Translations under genes and position numbers: made by a program
Assembly (NCBI GenBank): GCA_019426215.1
Contig: CM033393.1
Coordinates: forward strand, 811,001-875,000
Direction: 5' to 3'
Length of the DNA stretch: 64,000 bases
From: Buddleja alternifolia
Taxonomy: Eukaryota > Streptophyta > Magnoliopsida > Lamiales > Scrophulariaceae
Shown: one piece after another, positions 33,375 through 45,780 of the stretch
Layout of the letters: every line of letters begins with the position of its first letter
Position numbering within the stretch: position 1 is the first letter of the stretch
The notes under the pieces: generated by a model
Told to the model about the DNA's origin: nothing
Database searches by the model: none
What the model saw: only the letters and a program-made list of their open reading frames with translations

Positions 33375-35667
33375 AAGAAACCTCATTGGGTCTTATAACT
33401 TTCTGAAGATCTTCATAAGATTGTCCCTAATTGATTCCTCTTTGAAATAAAACCATCAATCAAACAAAAAGAAATAGTAATTTTTTAGAAAACAAATGAT
33501 AAATGGTTTCCCAAAGACCAATTGGACCACTTCAAGATCCAAATTTATTTAGGTAATTAAGACAGGTGTCACTCATAGGTAGCAAATTCATCCTGCAGAT
33601 CAAATCCAACGGATCAAAATTAAACAGCATATCCAGATCCCCCCCCCCCCCCCCCAAACCACTCGGTAGGGTCAATTTTTTAAGTGAAGTGACCTTTTAT
33701 ACTTAGGTTTCTGTCAATGTGTTTGTTGACATCAAAAGGAAAAATAAAGAAGGAAAGTCCTGGCTGTATTTCCACGTACAAATTACTTTATTATTGCATC
33801 CGGACAAAAACTTTTTTCAAGTTTTAAGTGCTTTCCCTTTGTCCACTCTGCTTTGGGACAGCTCACACACAAGGCATGGGTAACTCTATGATGGACTAAG
33901 TGAATTGTTTGTCCATTTATCTCACACAAGTATATAAAAAGATCACACATAATATATTTTATTATACGAAAAATATAAACTTAGCCCCATCTACCATAAA
34001 TTTTTCCCACAAAGGCATGCTCCTTGCAAAGGAAAAAAAGTAAACCCCTCAATTATACATACATATATATATATATATATATAGTGTCTGCATCTTAGCC
34101 AATTTCATCGTGTCCCACTCGGATCTATATATAGCACTTGCTTATATTTTAATCAATTTCATCATGTTCACCCGGATACTGTTTAAATGACATTGCAAGA
34201 TGTAATTATTTTATGACATCAGTATATTCTCATTCAACAAATTGTTATGTGATGCCACTGATAGCAACACTTTTAGTACACTATACACCATTAGAGTAAG
34301 AGAGTGAGGTTCAATATCTGCGACCTATCAACTTAATGCTCTTAAATTCAATAAAGGAAAATGTTATATACTATTATTTTTATACCACCGATTTTTCACC
34401 GCCCCTTGATTTAGAAAGTATGAATGTATTAAATCCATTAAAATCAATTAATTACAAGTGATTTCCTACCAAAACTAAAAAAAGTAAAAAATCAGTGATA
34501 TATAAAAGGTGGTATATAACATTACTCGTCAATAAATATTACTCCCGGTGCATCTAAAAATTATCTCATTCAATGTCTCACGACCCCCACTTAAACATTC
34601 CATATCTATATTCATGTCTCTCCCCTCTCTCACTTTCCTACAAAGGAACGAAAATATCCTCAATATGCATACATATCTTATTATAATATTTAAAATGAAT
34701 TTAGAGTCTATCTCTTTTCTATGTATACAATGAGATGGATATGTTAGTTTTGCTCCATTTTGCCATGTTTACATCTTTCCATATTTATTCTTTTAAGTTT
34801 TCCCTATATATTAGAGTTGCTATATATTAATTATAATTATAATTATTGTATTTTTTTTTTTACTTCCTTGATTATAGCTCACTCTTATTACAAATTATTT
34901 ATGTATTAAAGTCCATCTTTCTATAATTATATTCAGACTAATCACTGTTAATTTCTTTAAGTTATTTTTTTATTACTGGTTTTTAGTATTCATGCACAGG
35001 CCAATCTTATTGAACAATATTTTAACAACTTTTATTTTATGTATTATTACTATATAATGTGTAATATATCGTATGCATATGCAAATATACTAACAAGGTT
35101 ATTTTACCATTTGAATTTCTAAAGCTTAACTAGCTCCTTAAAAACCGCCCACTCACCACTGCCCTTTGTAAAAAATGTGAAAATCAAAATTCTAAATTAA
35201 ACGCCTGTAGCAAGTATTCATTCCCTCCTTTAAATCTACATCATAACCACCGCTTTAATACCCTTAAATATTTTCATAATCAAATATCCATTAATTTGGT
35301 TTACTCTAATTAACTGTTACAAGGTTTCCATTATAATATTATTATCTAATCTTTGGTTTAAAAATACAAGAATTTTTTTCTTAATTTTTAAAAATAGTTA
35401 CTAATTTAAATATTGATTCTAAATCATATTATGCACATGCTATAAAAAAGTCAATCAATGCCAACCATTAGGCCCCTAATTCTAGCTCACATAGTCGCAT
35501 TTACAATTTTCAGTTATATCACCTAAATGCACACGTAAAAACACACATTATTTATATAATCAACCTTTCTTTCCACTTTGTGTTCTTCAAGTTGTGAGTA
35601 TCCTTCACTTATGCTACAGTTGCTCTATCCAATAATTTAAAATATTTATTCTTTTCTCTATTTAACT
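33375..35667. other. Intergenic AT-rich DNA with simple repeats
   Basis: Contains a run of 17 C at 33639-33655 and an AT dinucleotide run at 34063-34082. No gene, RNA or paired transposon ends were seen. Confidence 0.5.
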
Positions 35668-35675
35668 GCTTAGAT

Positions 35676-36114
35676 TAGGGATGTAAATGAGCCGAGCTCG
35701 AGCCGAGCCTGACGATTTTGCCAGGCTCGAGCTCGAGCTCGAGCCTGAATACTTGAGCTCGTGAGCTCTCACGAGCTCGAGCTCGACAGTTAAAAAATGA
35801 GCTCGGCTCGAGCCGAGCCCAGGCTCGCGAGCTTGAGTCTAAATATTAATTTTTTTTTTGAAAAGATATTAAATATTTAATATTTATTTTTATTGAATAT
35901 TATATATATTTAATATATATAATTAATATTTAATATTTATAATATAAAAATAAATATATATTAAAAAATTGAAAAGCTCGCGAGCAGAGAGAAAGAGGCT
36001 CGAGCTCGAGCTCGTGAAGCTCGGCTCGAGCTTGTGAAGCTCGAGCTCGAGTCGAGCTCATTCGAGCCGAGCCAGTAAAGCTCGTGAGCTGGCTCGGCTC
36101 AAATTACATCCCTA
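35676..36114. mobile_element. 439-bp hAT MITE rich in GAGCTCGAGCC
   Basis: Ends TAGGGATGTAAATGAGCCGA and GGCTCAAATTACATCCCTA. The target GCTTAGAT is duplicated exactly at 35668-35675 and 36115-36122, the 8-bp hAT signature. Arms are dense in GAGCTCGAGCCGAGC-type palindromes around an AT-rich centre. Non-coding. Confidence 0.92.
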
Positions 36115-36122
36115 GCTTAGAT

Positions 36123-38265
36123 AATTGTTGTCTTTTTTCTTCTCTACCTTTGTACTATCATATTTTTGGTGAGTAATTGTTTATTTTCTATTTGAAGATG
36201 TATCTGTCGTGTTTATAAATTTTTCTGATATGTTTAATTGTGATTTTTCTGAAAGTAATTTACAAGATAAATTTTGAAGTCGTGGATTTGCAGTAAAATA
36301 AATTTTTAACCTTTTGTAAGTTAGGATTTTGATCAAACTGTTAATGTAATATATTTTAATTCACTATTGGATGTTAAAATGATAAATATATGTTGCTGGA
36401 TTGTAACAAAAAAAAAAAAAATAGTAGCTGGATTATTTTTATGATTTTCTACTCCTTATTTTATTAATTTGTATTCTTTGTTATAATTGACGTTAGCAAA
36501 ATTTTCTGAAGTTCCATTATGAGCAACCATTTTTGGCCCTTTTACATTTTTCATGTGATAATACTATTTTGTTGAGGTGTATGTATAATTTTATGTAACT
36601 TTTAATATTTAGCGACTTTTGGTTTTTCAACTTAAGGAAAACATAAAATTTGTTTGGTATTGTTATGAGGTCATTTTATATGAAAAAATTGCACCAAAAA
36701 ATTGTCTCTTATAAAGCTTAGACAACTTGGAAGAAAGACGAAAAAACTTTAATATTACAAATTTGGTATACTATGGAGTTTGTGTATATGATGATAATAG
36801 TATTTAACCGATTAAATTGAAGAAATGAATGTTTTATTAAATTTTATGCCCTTTAAGCTCAATTATGATATTCTCTATTCGAATCTTACAATTGTAGACA
36901 TTACATCGTGTTATTCCTCCTTTTAATCTACAAGTATAATTATCTTTTAATCTTATGTATTACCTTGGCATCAATACATTTTAACAAATTATGGTTGTAG
37001 GTATATAATATCCACTACTTTACATTTCAATTACATTTTACAATAAAATTCTTTAATTTTCATCATGTGTGGCTAAATCAATTGTCAATATTAAGCAACA
37101 TAATCTTATCCAACTTACGAAGTAATAGTCCCTTGATTTATGTGAATTTAAATATGATAAATGTTACTCTTCATATTGTTAGAATGTAACTGACAATATT
37201 CAAGTTTGAACTTTTCTCCAATTAGTCATATTTGCTCTTGATTGTATTGCATTGTAATCTATCCTCTAATGATTTCCTCCATTCAATAACTCCTATAATG
37301 TCTCCTTAATTATCTTGATAATGTTTTTCTTAAATCTTATATATTCAAAAGGTATCACGATTAGCCATTCGTTATCGATAATGCCCCCTTTTTACTTCCT
37401 TTACCCATTTATTTTATCATTTGCTCTATATATATTTTCTGATCATTTTCCCGTCACTCTATTCCAGGAAGGTGCAAGACTTTTGTGCATAAGAAAAAGA
37501 AAATAAATATTTTCTTAATAATCTCTTATGATTTGATACTTTGAGTTTGTTGCTTTCTCTTTTAAAATTCGGTTCCACGGAAGAGGCAAAGCATTGAAAT
37601 TAGAAAGAAAATTGAAATAGTTAGGAAGAATAAAAAGCAATTTAGTGAAGTTGATTATAGAAGAATTTGATTGAGAGTGATCGATCTTCAATTTAATTAT
37701 TCTCAATGTTTGTAATAAGTTTTTACTATCTTATTTTATATATTTTAATCTACTGCAACTTTAATTTCATAAAGCTGATTAGATCATTTTTCATCATTCT
37801 ATTGTTTTTGAACTGAAGAATCACAATATGAGCAAGTTTTTCTTATCAGACATTAGTTAAAGATGAAATTAAAATAAAAGTGAAATAGTCATTAATTTGT
37901 TTTTTCTTTTCTCTTTCAAGCCTAATACGAATTTGATGCATTTTGTCGCTGGTATTATAACTTTGATATAGTACTTTGATGCAATTGTGACATCATTATT
38001 ATGAGAATTATCATTTGCACTTCATTTTCACGGTAATGTATAAATATTTTTTATCCTAATTTTAAAAAGTATATAATAATTAAAATGACACTTAACAATT
38101 TTTTAATCTATTCCTTTTTCCTATTTATTGAATAATAGATTTTTTTTCTCCAAAAACAATTAAAGCATTTCTTTTTGGTTTATTCTATTTTTTACCATGT
38201 CAAGTGAAATGGATATTATGGTTAACAAAATTATTCAATTATCAGAATCACCGGGCACTTACTAG
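36123..38265. other. Intergenic, nothing recognised
   Basis: AT-rich sequence with only short chance ORFs and an A-run near 36410. No gene or repeat that I can support. Confidence 0.5.
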
Positions 38266-38376
38266 CATGTATGTAAAGATTGTCTACATCTTCATGTCTT
38301 TCTCACCCTTGTCTATATCTTCGTGTCTCTCTCACCCTCCCATTAAGAAAGAAAGTACAACCGTCCCCAATATACA
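38266..38376. repeat. Upstream copy of a ~100-bp direct repeat before the AAA-ATPase gene
   Basis: ATGTATGTAA.GATTGTCTA, then CTCTCACCCTCCCAT and GTACAACC..CCCCAATATACA recur at ~39070-39165 (CCCTCCCTCCCATAAGG, ATACAATCCCCTCAATATA). The two copies are ~800 bases apart. The first is followed at once by an inserted MITE. Confidence 0.7.
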
Positions 38377-38739
38377 GGGTTTTTTTTTTTTACCCCTTGT
38401 GTTAGTCTAAAATTGTTAAACACCCCCTCCTATTAAAATAATAGGCAAAAACACCCCTCTATTTATGTAAAATCCAGCCCAAAACTCCTTTTCATTAGAA
38501 ACTTGATAAAAATATAGCCCTTAAACATCCTTATACCTTTGCCTTGTAGTGAATTCAACCCTACAAACAGGACAAAAGTATAGGGATGCTTTAAGAGCTA
38601 TTTTTTTATAAAGTTTCTAACGGAAAAAGAGTTTCGTATTGGGTTTACATAAACAGAGGAATGTTTTTACCTATTGTTTTAGCAGGAGGGGGTGTTTAGC
38701 AATTTCTGACTAATATATGGGGTAAAAAATCATTATCCC
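38377..38739. mobile_element. 363-bp Mutator-like MITE
   Basis: Arms pair over ~150 bases: TACCCCTTGTGTTAGTC, AACACCCCCTCCTATTAAAA and CTATTTATGTAAA on the left; complements on the right. Flanks CAATATACA and AAATATATA match at seven of nine. The related direct repeat at ~39155 gives a comparable empty site. Confidence 0.65.
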
Positions 38740-39305
38740 AAATATATATTATATACATATATGTAAGGTAATTTTATGTCATAGTAAATTCAATGATTCG
38801 AGTGTTTATTTTGTGTCTATTTCTTTCACACAAATGTGAAAAAATTTATGTTAGATTGCGTCCAATAGTTCTAGTATCTATATCTCTCACACAGTAAAAT
38901 GTATTGTGTATGATTTCCACACACACTGATATGAAAAAGATAGATACAGAATTTACACCGAACTATTAGATTCGGTCAGATATAGAATTACCCCACAAGT
39001 ATATTTGTGAAAACCGCATCCAATAAATAAACACTAAAACTAATGAATTCGATCCAACCTAAATTTTTCCATATATGTATGTAATAATTGTCTATATTTT
39101 CATCTCCCTCTCTCCCTCCCTCCCATAAGGAAAGGAAATACAATCCCCTCAATATATACACATATGTATGTAACAAATAACAATAGTCTCCCTCTCCCTC
39201 GCCCTCTCCCTCTCCCACTCTCTCACTTACCTAGTTCAAACTTCAAAACAATACCTTCCCCCTCGTAACATGTGAAAAACCAAACCCTATTCTTCTTCTT
39301 CATCA

Positions 39306-39316
39306 TCATATATATA
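39306..39316 (+). promoter_or_regulatory. TATA-like motif of the AAA-ATPase gene
   Basis: CATATATATAGATATA lies ~70-80 bases before the ATG at 39385, giving a short leader. The region is AT-rich, so several alternative TATA motifs exist. Confidence 0.3.
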
Positions 39317-39384
39317 GATATATACACATATATATTGTGCAAATATCATAGTAATAACCCAAACAAAAAAGAAAATCACAAACC

Positions 39385-41616
39385 ATGGCGGTCTCCTTCT
39401 CCAGCATGCCGGCGCCGTCGTCGGTTTTCGCCGCCTACGCCTCGATTTCAGCTTTCATAATGCTAATCCAAACCATGTTAAACCAACTCGTCCCCCGTCA
39501 GCTCCGAAACTACGTCCTAAACATCATCCACAACTTCTTCAAACCAAAACAAAACTGTTCCACAATTATCATCGAAGAAAGAGATGGACTTGGCTTCAAC
39601 GAAATCTACAATGCCGCTGAAATCTACCTCTGCGCCAAAATCAGACCTAATATCGATCGCCTCAAAATCAGCAAACACTTCAAGGACACCGCCGTCACCG
39701 TCAAATTCGCCCAATCCGAAAAAATCTTCGATTCATACGAAGGAATCGAGCTTCAATGGAAATTCATGTTCGAAGAACGGAAAAAAACATCGAAAATCAT
39801 CGATGAAGATAGCGATGATATTATTCTTCAATCAGAAAAGCGATATTTCGAGCTTTGCTTCGACAAAAAAGATAAAGATCGAATCCTCGATTCATACATA
39901 CCTTTCGTTCTCGAAAGTTCCAAAAATATCAAAGATGAAAAGAAAATTGTGAGATTACATACCTTAGCTTGTTCGGCTAATTACGGATCTTCAGTTGTTT
40001 GGGATTCGATTAATCTCGAGCATCCATCGACGTTCGATACTTTGGCGATGGATTTAGGGCAAAAAAAGGGGATAATTGATGATCTTGATCGGTTTGTGAG
40101 GAGGAAAGAGTTTTATAGAAAAGTTGGGAGGGCCTGGAAAAGGGGGTATCTGCTGTATGGTCCTCCAGGAACTGGAAAATCAAGTTTGATTGCTGCTATG
40201 GCTAATTATCTTAAGTTTGATATTTATGATTTGGAGCTTACTAATGTTAAACGTGACTCGGATTTGAGGAAAATGTTGCTGAGGACTGCGAACCGTTCGA
40301 TTCTCGTGATCGAGGATATCGACTGCACGGTGGAGATCCCGGAGAGGACGGGGGCCGCGACCAGTGGCGGAGATGGGGTCGGAGGACAGTGTTACCGATC
40401 GCGTGATCAGCAGGTTAGTGTGTTTTCACCATGGTCACATACAAATTGTTTGTAAATTTATCAACAGGTTAATGTGCGAGCTGCACTTTCACTAAAAAGT
40501 CTTTCGTAGTTCACACCTACAGTCACATCCAATTATATGTATTATATATAATAATAAAAATTCGGAGAAAATTAATTTTAATATTGTAGTGGCATGATAA
40601 TGGGATTAAGACTGATTGGAAGATAATTCTAGATAAATATTTTGAATGATTAAGTGCGGGGCTTTTGATTTGTTGCGTCGTGTCTTGGCCATAATTGAGA
40701 AAATACTATGAGAGTATTATTCTCGGTGTATTATAGCCACACATTCAAGAGTTTGGGGGGATTTTTTTATGGGTAATGGGTGATGAAAATCGCCCCCACC
40801 TTATGAGTATGTGGTGATAAATGTATCGAGAGCAACACTCCTGATTCCCTAATATTACCCGCCGTATCAATTGGGACAATCTACTTGATTTCTTGCACTA
40901 ATTTCAATCAAGTAATTTTTTATTTTTTCTGAAAGACACGTATCGATACATATGCAGACAACACTCTTTTTCAAGCTCTAATTTCAATCAAGTAATTTTT
41001 TACCTTTTCTGAAAGACACGTATCGAGGCGACACTCTTTTTCAAGCTCTATCAAATAATAAATTATTTTTAGGGATAATTACACTTATACCCCTCAATAA
41101 TGGGATAATTACACAAAATTTCCCTCACTAATTGATAATTATAAATACCTCCTCTCTATTATATCTTGGATTACACGAGCCACCCCTGTCAATTTTTGGG
41201 GACAGATTTTTGATGATGGCATCAAATATCTTTTTGACTTTTTCCAAAATACCCATGCTCTAATCATAAAATTATCCGAAAGCACATAAAATACCATTCC
41301 TTAAAAATCAGCCACCACCACCTACCACAGTCGGCACCAGTACACCACCAACCGGCCACCGGCCGCTCAGCCCACAACAACCCTCCACCGTTACCCCTAA
41401 TCAACCCCTCGAAGCCACACCAATATCGCTGTTCGCCGCCGGCAGCGGCAGCGGCAGAGAAGATTTATACGGAAATATCCGTTTAGTTCCTCTTCTTTTG
41501 CCAAAAACTTTCTGTCTTTTCTTTTTCTTGTCTGTCGTCGTCTTTTTCTTCTTCTTTCCCCCCTTCTTCTTCGTCACTTTACCTTATGCGATACGTGTGT
41601 GTGTGATGTGTATGTA

Positions 41617-41654
<38 letters not shown>

Positions 41655-42986
41655 TATGGATAGATAGATTTATATATGAATGTAATATCTTGTACTTACG
41701 TCCACGGTTTTACTTTTGTTTGTCTCAAAATAATTATTCCTTACTATTTATATGTGTATTTATTGTTTAATCCGATAATATTACCTTTCATTTTAATTGA
41801 AAAATATATAATTAATTTATTTTTACTATAAAACTGCAATCATATTTAAGGAAAATAGTTCTATACATGAATAGTAGACAATACCCATAAATTAAATTAA
41901 AATTATACATATTTTAGAAGGTAATATTATTATTTGTCTTTTTTTTATGGAAAGGGTAATTTAGGAAAACAATGAATTTTTGATAAATACTAAGAAAAGT
42001 TAAAAGGAACATTCTTTTTGGGGACTGATGGAGTAATATTTTAAGTAGAAGGGTATTTTAGTCTTTTGTTGTTCATGTACTTTTTTTACTTTTTTAATTC
42101 CGAAAAATTGAGGGGGCAAACAAGTCATTTAATCTTTTCGGGCAGACAAATCTACTCGAAAATGGGTCGAGGGGAGGTTTTTGTAATTATCAATTAGTGA
42201 TGGGAGGTTTGTATAATTATCTATTATTGAGGGGGTGTGAGTGTAATTATCTTTTATTTATAATGTGAAAAAGTAGTTCTCTGAGTCACTTTTTCATCCA
42301 CCAATAGAAAAAAAAAAAAGAACATGATATTGCACTAATAATGTAATAATGTCACGTAAAAAGGAATTTTTTCATTGGGATATCATTCAATAAACCTAGC
42401 TAAATTTCATTGGCTCCATTTAAAATCTTTGAAAAAGAACTTCAGGGATGATCTTCTTTCTCAAATTAAATCCTAAATGATCAATGTTAATGATTAATAT
42501 TAAACTCAATTGGTGAATGGTGAGTAATAATGTTTGTGATCCAAACAGCTTAAAAATATTTTATTTCTTTTACCAAATTTGCCCTTGCAGTTTTCGCTTT
42601 CTGGACTACTAAACTTCATAGATGGGCTATGGTCAAGTTGTGGCGACGAGCGAATCATCATATTCACAACTAACAACAGAGACAAACTCGACCCCGCATT
42701 GCTCCGCCCGGGCCGTATGGACATGCACATACACATGTCCTATCTCAAGCCCGTCGGGTTCAAACTCTTGGCCTCCACTTACCTAGGGATCCACGACCCA
42801 CACCCGAACTTTTCAAAAATCGAAGATCTAATCGAGAGCATGAAAGTTACTCCTGCTGAAGTTGCTGAGGAACTCATGAAGACTGATGATGTTGACATTG
42901 CGCTTGATGGGCTACTTAATTTTCTCGAGAGCAAGAAGAATGTTAAAAGAGATGCCTGGAGGGATAATGAAATTTTGGAATGTTGA
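39385..42986 (+). CDS. BCS1-like AAA-ATPase (HSR4/AATP1-type), two exons, 474 aa
   Basis: Exons are 39385-40413 (343 codons) and 42591-42986 (131 codons plus TGA), joined in frame by a GT-AG intron of 2177 bp. Residues ~14-32 form one N-terminal membrane segment, then comes the AAA-associated domain (to ~210). The AAA core has Walker A GPPGTGKSS at 259-267, Walker B ILVIEDIDC at 306-314, sensor 1 IIIFTTNN, and the RPGRMD arginine motif of the second region of homology. Plant members of this clade are membrane-anchored ATPases of mitochondria or ER, several induced by pathogens, salicylate or stress; the substrate of this one is unknown. The intron falls in the variable linker before LSGLLNFIDGLWS, the usual site when this family has one. 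It appears complete. Confidence 0.93.
41074..42251. mobile_element. 1.18-kb TIR element in the AAA-ATPase intron
   Basis: The left arm (GATAATTACACTTATACCCC, TCAATAATGGGATAATTACAC, TCACTAATTGATAATTA) is mirrored on the right (TAATTATCAATTAGTGATGG, ATTATTGAGGGGGTGTGAG, GTGTAATTATC). Inverted repeats ~68 bp. No transposase. Between ~41320 and 41600 the payload is GC- and CCACC/CGGCAGCGG-rich, unlike the intron. No clean target duplication was found. Confidence 0.75.
41595..41653. repeat. GT/TA microsatellite in the intron element
   Basis: GTGTGTGTGTGATGTG grades into an uninterrupted TA run across 41625-41652. Confidence 0.9.
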
Positions 42987-44232
42987 TGCGGATGAAGACT
43001 CGAAAGTGAAAGAATTGTTATTGTTGATGGAAGTGATGTTGAACTTGTGACAAATTAGCTTTCAAATATTAATTTGATCGGGGATAAGGTTGTAATATTG
43101 GTTTAGGACAATCTAATATTTTTCATATTAGAAGTTCGAGGTAGGAGTGTAAGCGGGTGCGTATTGGGCAATTTTTTCTATTTTTTCAGCACAACCCGAT
43201 GTTTTGCTGTCTAGCAGTTTTTAATCCAAGTCCAACCCGACAAACAGCAAAACAGCACTTTGCAGTCCATTTGAGTTGGAGCAGTTTGGGACGGTTTTCC
43301 TTTAGTTGTTTATTAAGTGTTAAATTTCATGTGTATTATTTAAACTTCCTACTATATTTATTATATTTCAATGATTATATTTTATAGATTTTACTTAGTA
43401 AAATATAATTGAAGTATGTAAAATATGACTTGAAAAAGTATTATTTATTACAAAAAATTATAACTCCAACGTGTACAAGTTTAAAACATTGTTAATTAAA
43501 AGACATTATTCAAAATGCTTTATATCAAAAGTTTATTGTTCTTTGAAGTCACACAATGTTAAAGTATCAAAGTGATTCAAGACTATAAAATTATAAGTTT
43601 TTCGAGCAAAACTTACTTTATAATTATAAATTTGTAATCTTAAATTATTAGTTATACGGCATTGAGAAAATTAATCTAATTAACAACGTGCATTTTAAGT
43701 CCTTATGTTAGAAGCTATAAATTGCATTCCTTCATTTTCGCAAAAATATCATATTCTTTTTCGAAGAACTAAAAGAGTTGATTTTTTTTTTGGCCATATC
43801 ATCACCAAACTTCACTGGAAAATAATTTGTTTAAAGAAGAACATTTTTTTTTTAACAACACGATTAATTTCATCATAAATACAATATTCATGAAAACTTT
43901 TGTTGAATAATTAAAAGGATAACATAATCTATGCATTGCAATTTAATATATGCGTAGCGATCGATTTTCATTTATTAATTGGTTTCTATCCACCAACAAA
44001 ATTTAATTTTATGTGCAATATCACCATGTTTTATCAAAAATAATTTAGTTTCAACTTTTAGATTGGTAATTCGTGGCATATTCGGTAAATACTTACTTAC
44101 TATAATATCTATATAGAAATAGCATAGTGATATCTGCCTGGTTTTGATCGCAATTGAGCCAAATATTATTTTCTTAGAATTTTGAATTATTTCATTCCCA
44201 ACAAAAAGTCTCATTGGTTGGCTTCTTATAGC
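42987..44232. other. 3' flank of the AAA-ATPase gene and intergenic DNA
   Basis: AT-rich. At ~43143 a GAGTGTAAGCGGGTGCGTATTGGGC block resembles a hAT MITE end, but no partner end was found. No gene seen. Confidence 0.5.
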
Positions 44233-44252
44233 TGGATATATGTGAGGTTGCA

Positions 44253-44704
44253 GGAAAAATTATTTTTTTAATCTGTTAACTTGGTCTCCTTTGCATTTTA
44301 GTCTTTTAAGTTGACGCATTGCAAAATTGATCCGTTATCTTCAGACTTTTTGTAATTTTAGTCATTTTGTGCTTAAAATTGGTAAATTTAGTCTGTGACA
44401 TAGTCCCTACAAATAAATCAGGTCCAACATGCTTTCGAAATAAAATTCGACTTTCATAAATTCATACCTTTGCTTGACCGCCGTATCACCGGATATTCCA
44501 AGTCCTCGTTTTTACGAGTTAGATCGTCTTCCGGATACCATTTGAGGGGGACTATGCCACAGACTAAATTTACCAATTTTATAAGCACAAAAAGACTAAA
44601 ATTACAAAAAGTGCAAAGATAACAAATCAATTTTGCAATGCGTCAACTTAAAGGACTAAAACGCAAGAGAAACCAAGTTAACGGACTAAAAAAATAATTT
44701 TCCC
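44253..44704. mobile_element. 452-bp Mutator-like MITE
   Basis: Ends GGAAAAATTATTTTTTTAAT and TTTAGTCC.. complement (..AAAATAATTTTCCC), with long arms (GTTAACTTGGT, GACGCATTGCAAAATTGAT, ATTTTAGTC). The target TGAGGTTGCA is duplicated exactly at 44243-44252 and 44705-44714. Inserted in the chromovirus integrase. Confidence 0.9.
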
Positions 44705-44857
44705 TGAGGTTGCAGCCTCGCAAGCAACTCTCTTTGCAGCCTCATTCTTATCACAAATTATCCCCAAGAAACTTTGGTCCATTTATCGTTTTACATATGG
44801 TTGAGAAGGTACCTTACACACTTGGAAGTACCTGCTAACACTAAGATACATCCTACA

Positions 44858-45530
44858 CACTACAAGAAAATAATACATCAATGACAAAATGTCAAGTGAC
44901 AATGTAAAAGTTGTCACTAATTGTAAAGTTTTAATGACAAGAATTTTTGTTTTGTCACAAGAATAGGTTTTACATGTGTAATAGTGACAAGATTTGTATA
45001 GAAGTTATCACTGTTGATACTTAGTGACAAGCGGAGTTGGTCGGGCAGCTAAGCTTTTGTGCCTCAGGGCACGAGTTCGATTCCACTTGAGGGAATGCCC
45101 ATTGGCCTCCTCTTTTGTGAGCCTGTCAGCTATGGGCAACCTAGGTTGACTTATCTCTCTTGTGTTGTTTGCAGGCTATTGCACAGGAGCGGGGTTTACT
45201 TAGTACGCACCCTAAGGGTAGCGGCTGCGGGTTTCCCTTGTCATCCAAAAAAGATACTTAGTGACAAGGAATTTGTTGTCACTATTGACAATTAGTGACA
45301 CACCTTTAGTGATAACTTAGTGACAACAATTACAATTGTCACTCCATTTGTCTTGTCATTATATATGTGTCACTAATTGTCAATAGTGACAATTTTAGAG
45401 AAACTCTTGTCACTAAAAATTCTTTTTGTGACAAAACAAAAATTATTGTCACTCATATTATATATATCTAGTGACAATTTTAAAATTGTCACTTCCAATC
45501 TTATCAGTGACTTTACTTTTTGTTGTAGTG
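44858..45530. mobile_element. 673-bp non-autonomous CACTA (En/Spm) element
   Basis: Begins CACTACAAGAAAATAATAC and ends CTTTTTGTTGTAGTG, the inverted CACTA termini. The 3-bp target ACA is duplicated at 44855-44857 and 45531-45533. The interior is full of AGTGACAA/TTGTCACT subterminal repeats in both orientations, the typical transposase-binding arrangement. No transposase. It carries a SINE at 45032-45252. Confidence 0.93.
45032..45252 (+). mobile_element. tRNA-derived SINE inserted in the CACTA element
   Basis: 221 bp flanked by perfect 16-bp duplications (GATACTTAGTGACAAG at 45016-45031 and 45253-45268). The start GCGGAGTTGGTCGGGC resembles a pol III A box, and GAGTTCGATTCC at 45073-45084 matches the B box. 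The 3' end TCATCC plus A6 is a short A tail. All features of plant SINEs; it needs LINE machinery to move. Confidence 0.92.
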
Positions 45531-45780
45531 ACATTCCAAGTTTCGCAACTTAAAAAGAAGATTGGTTCAAACACATGCCACCCAAATTTACCTATATCAC
45601 TTACTGCACACGAACTCATTGTTTTAGAACCTGAAAAAATTCTTGACATGAGACTTGTAGAGAGGAACCATCGAGCAATCACGCAAGTGCCTGTGAAGTG
45701 GTTTAACATAGCGGAGGGAGACAGTTCGTGGAATGACCTCTATGAATTGCAGCTTCAATTCCGTCAATTCAGTCGTTGAG

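Larger units (their letters stand above)
44233..45779 (+). pseudogene. Chromovirus (Ty3/gypsy) integrase C-terminus and chromodomain, in three pieces
   Basis: Piece 1 (~44233-44252) encodes WIYVRLQ. Piece 2 (44715-44857) continues PRKQLSLQPHS, LSPRNFGPF and VPANTKIHP. Piece 3 (45534-45779) resumes FQVSQLKKKIG and then carries the chromodomain (PEKILDMRLVERN, ITQVPVKW, WNDLYELQLQF) to a TGA. Removing the MITE 44253-44704 and the CACTA element 44858-45530 with one duplicated target each restores one reading frame across both joins. The FGPF, KIHP.FHVSQLKK and KW signatures are those of Tekay/Del-like chromoviruses. The rest of the element is not recognisable nearby. Confidence 0.8.

Noticed and set aside
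33639..33655. Run of 17 C as a structural signal
   Set aside because: Homopolymer; length likely unreliable in sequencing. Recorded only as simple sequence.
43143..43270. hAT MITE end (GTGTAAGCGGGTGCG-like)
   Set aside because: No inverted partner or 8-bp duplication found nearby.
45032..45110. Possible tRNA gene from A and B box motifs
   Set aside because: No cloverleaf was evident; the unit has a SINE body, A tail and 16-bp target duplications.
45059..45295. 78-codon ORF
   Set aside because: It is the body of the SINE; pol III-type, non-coding.
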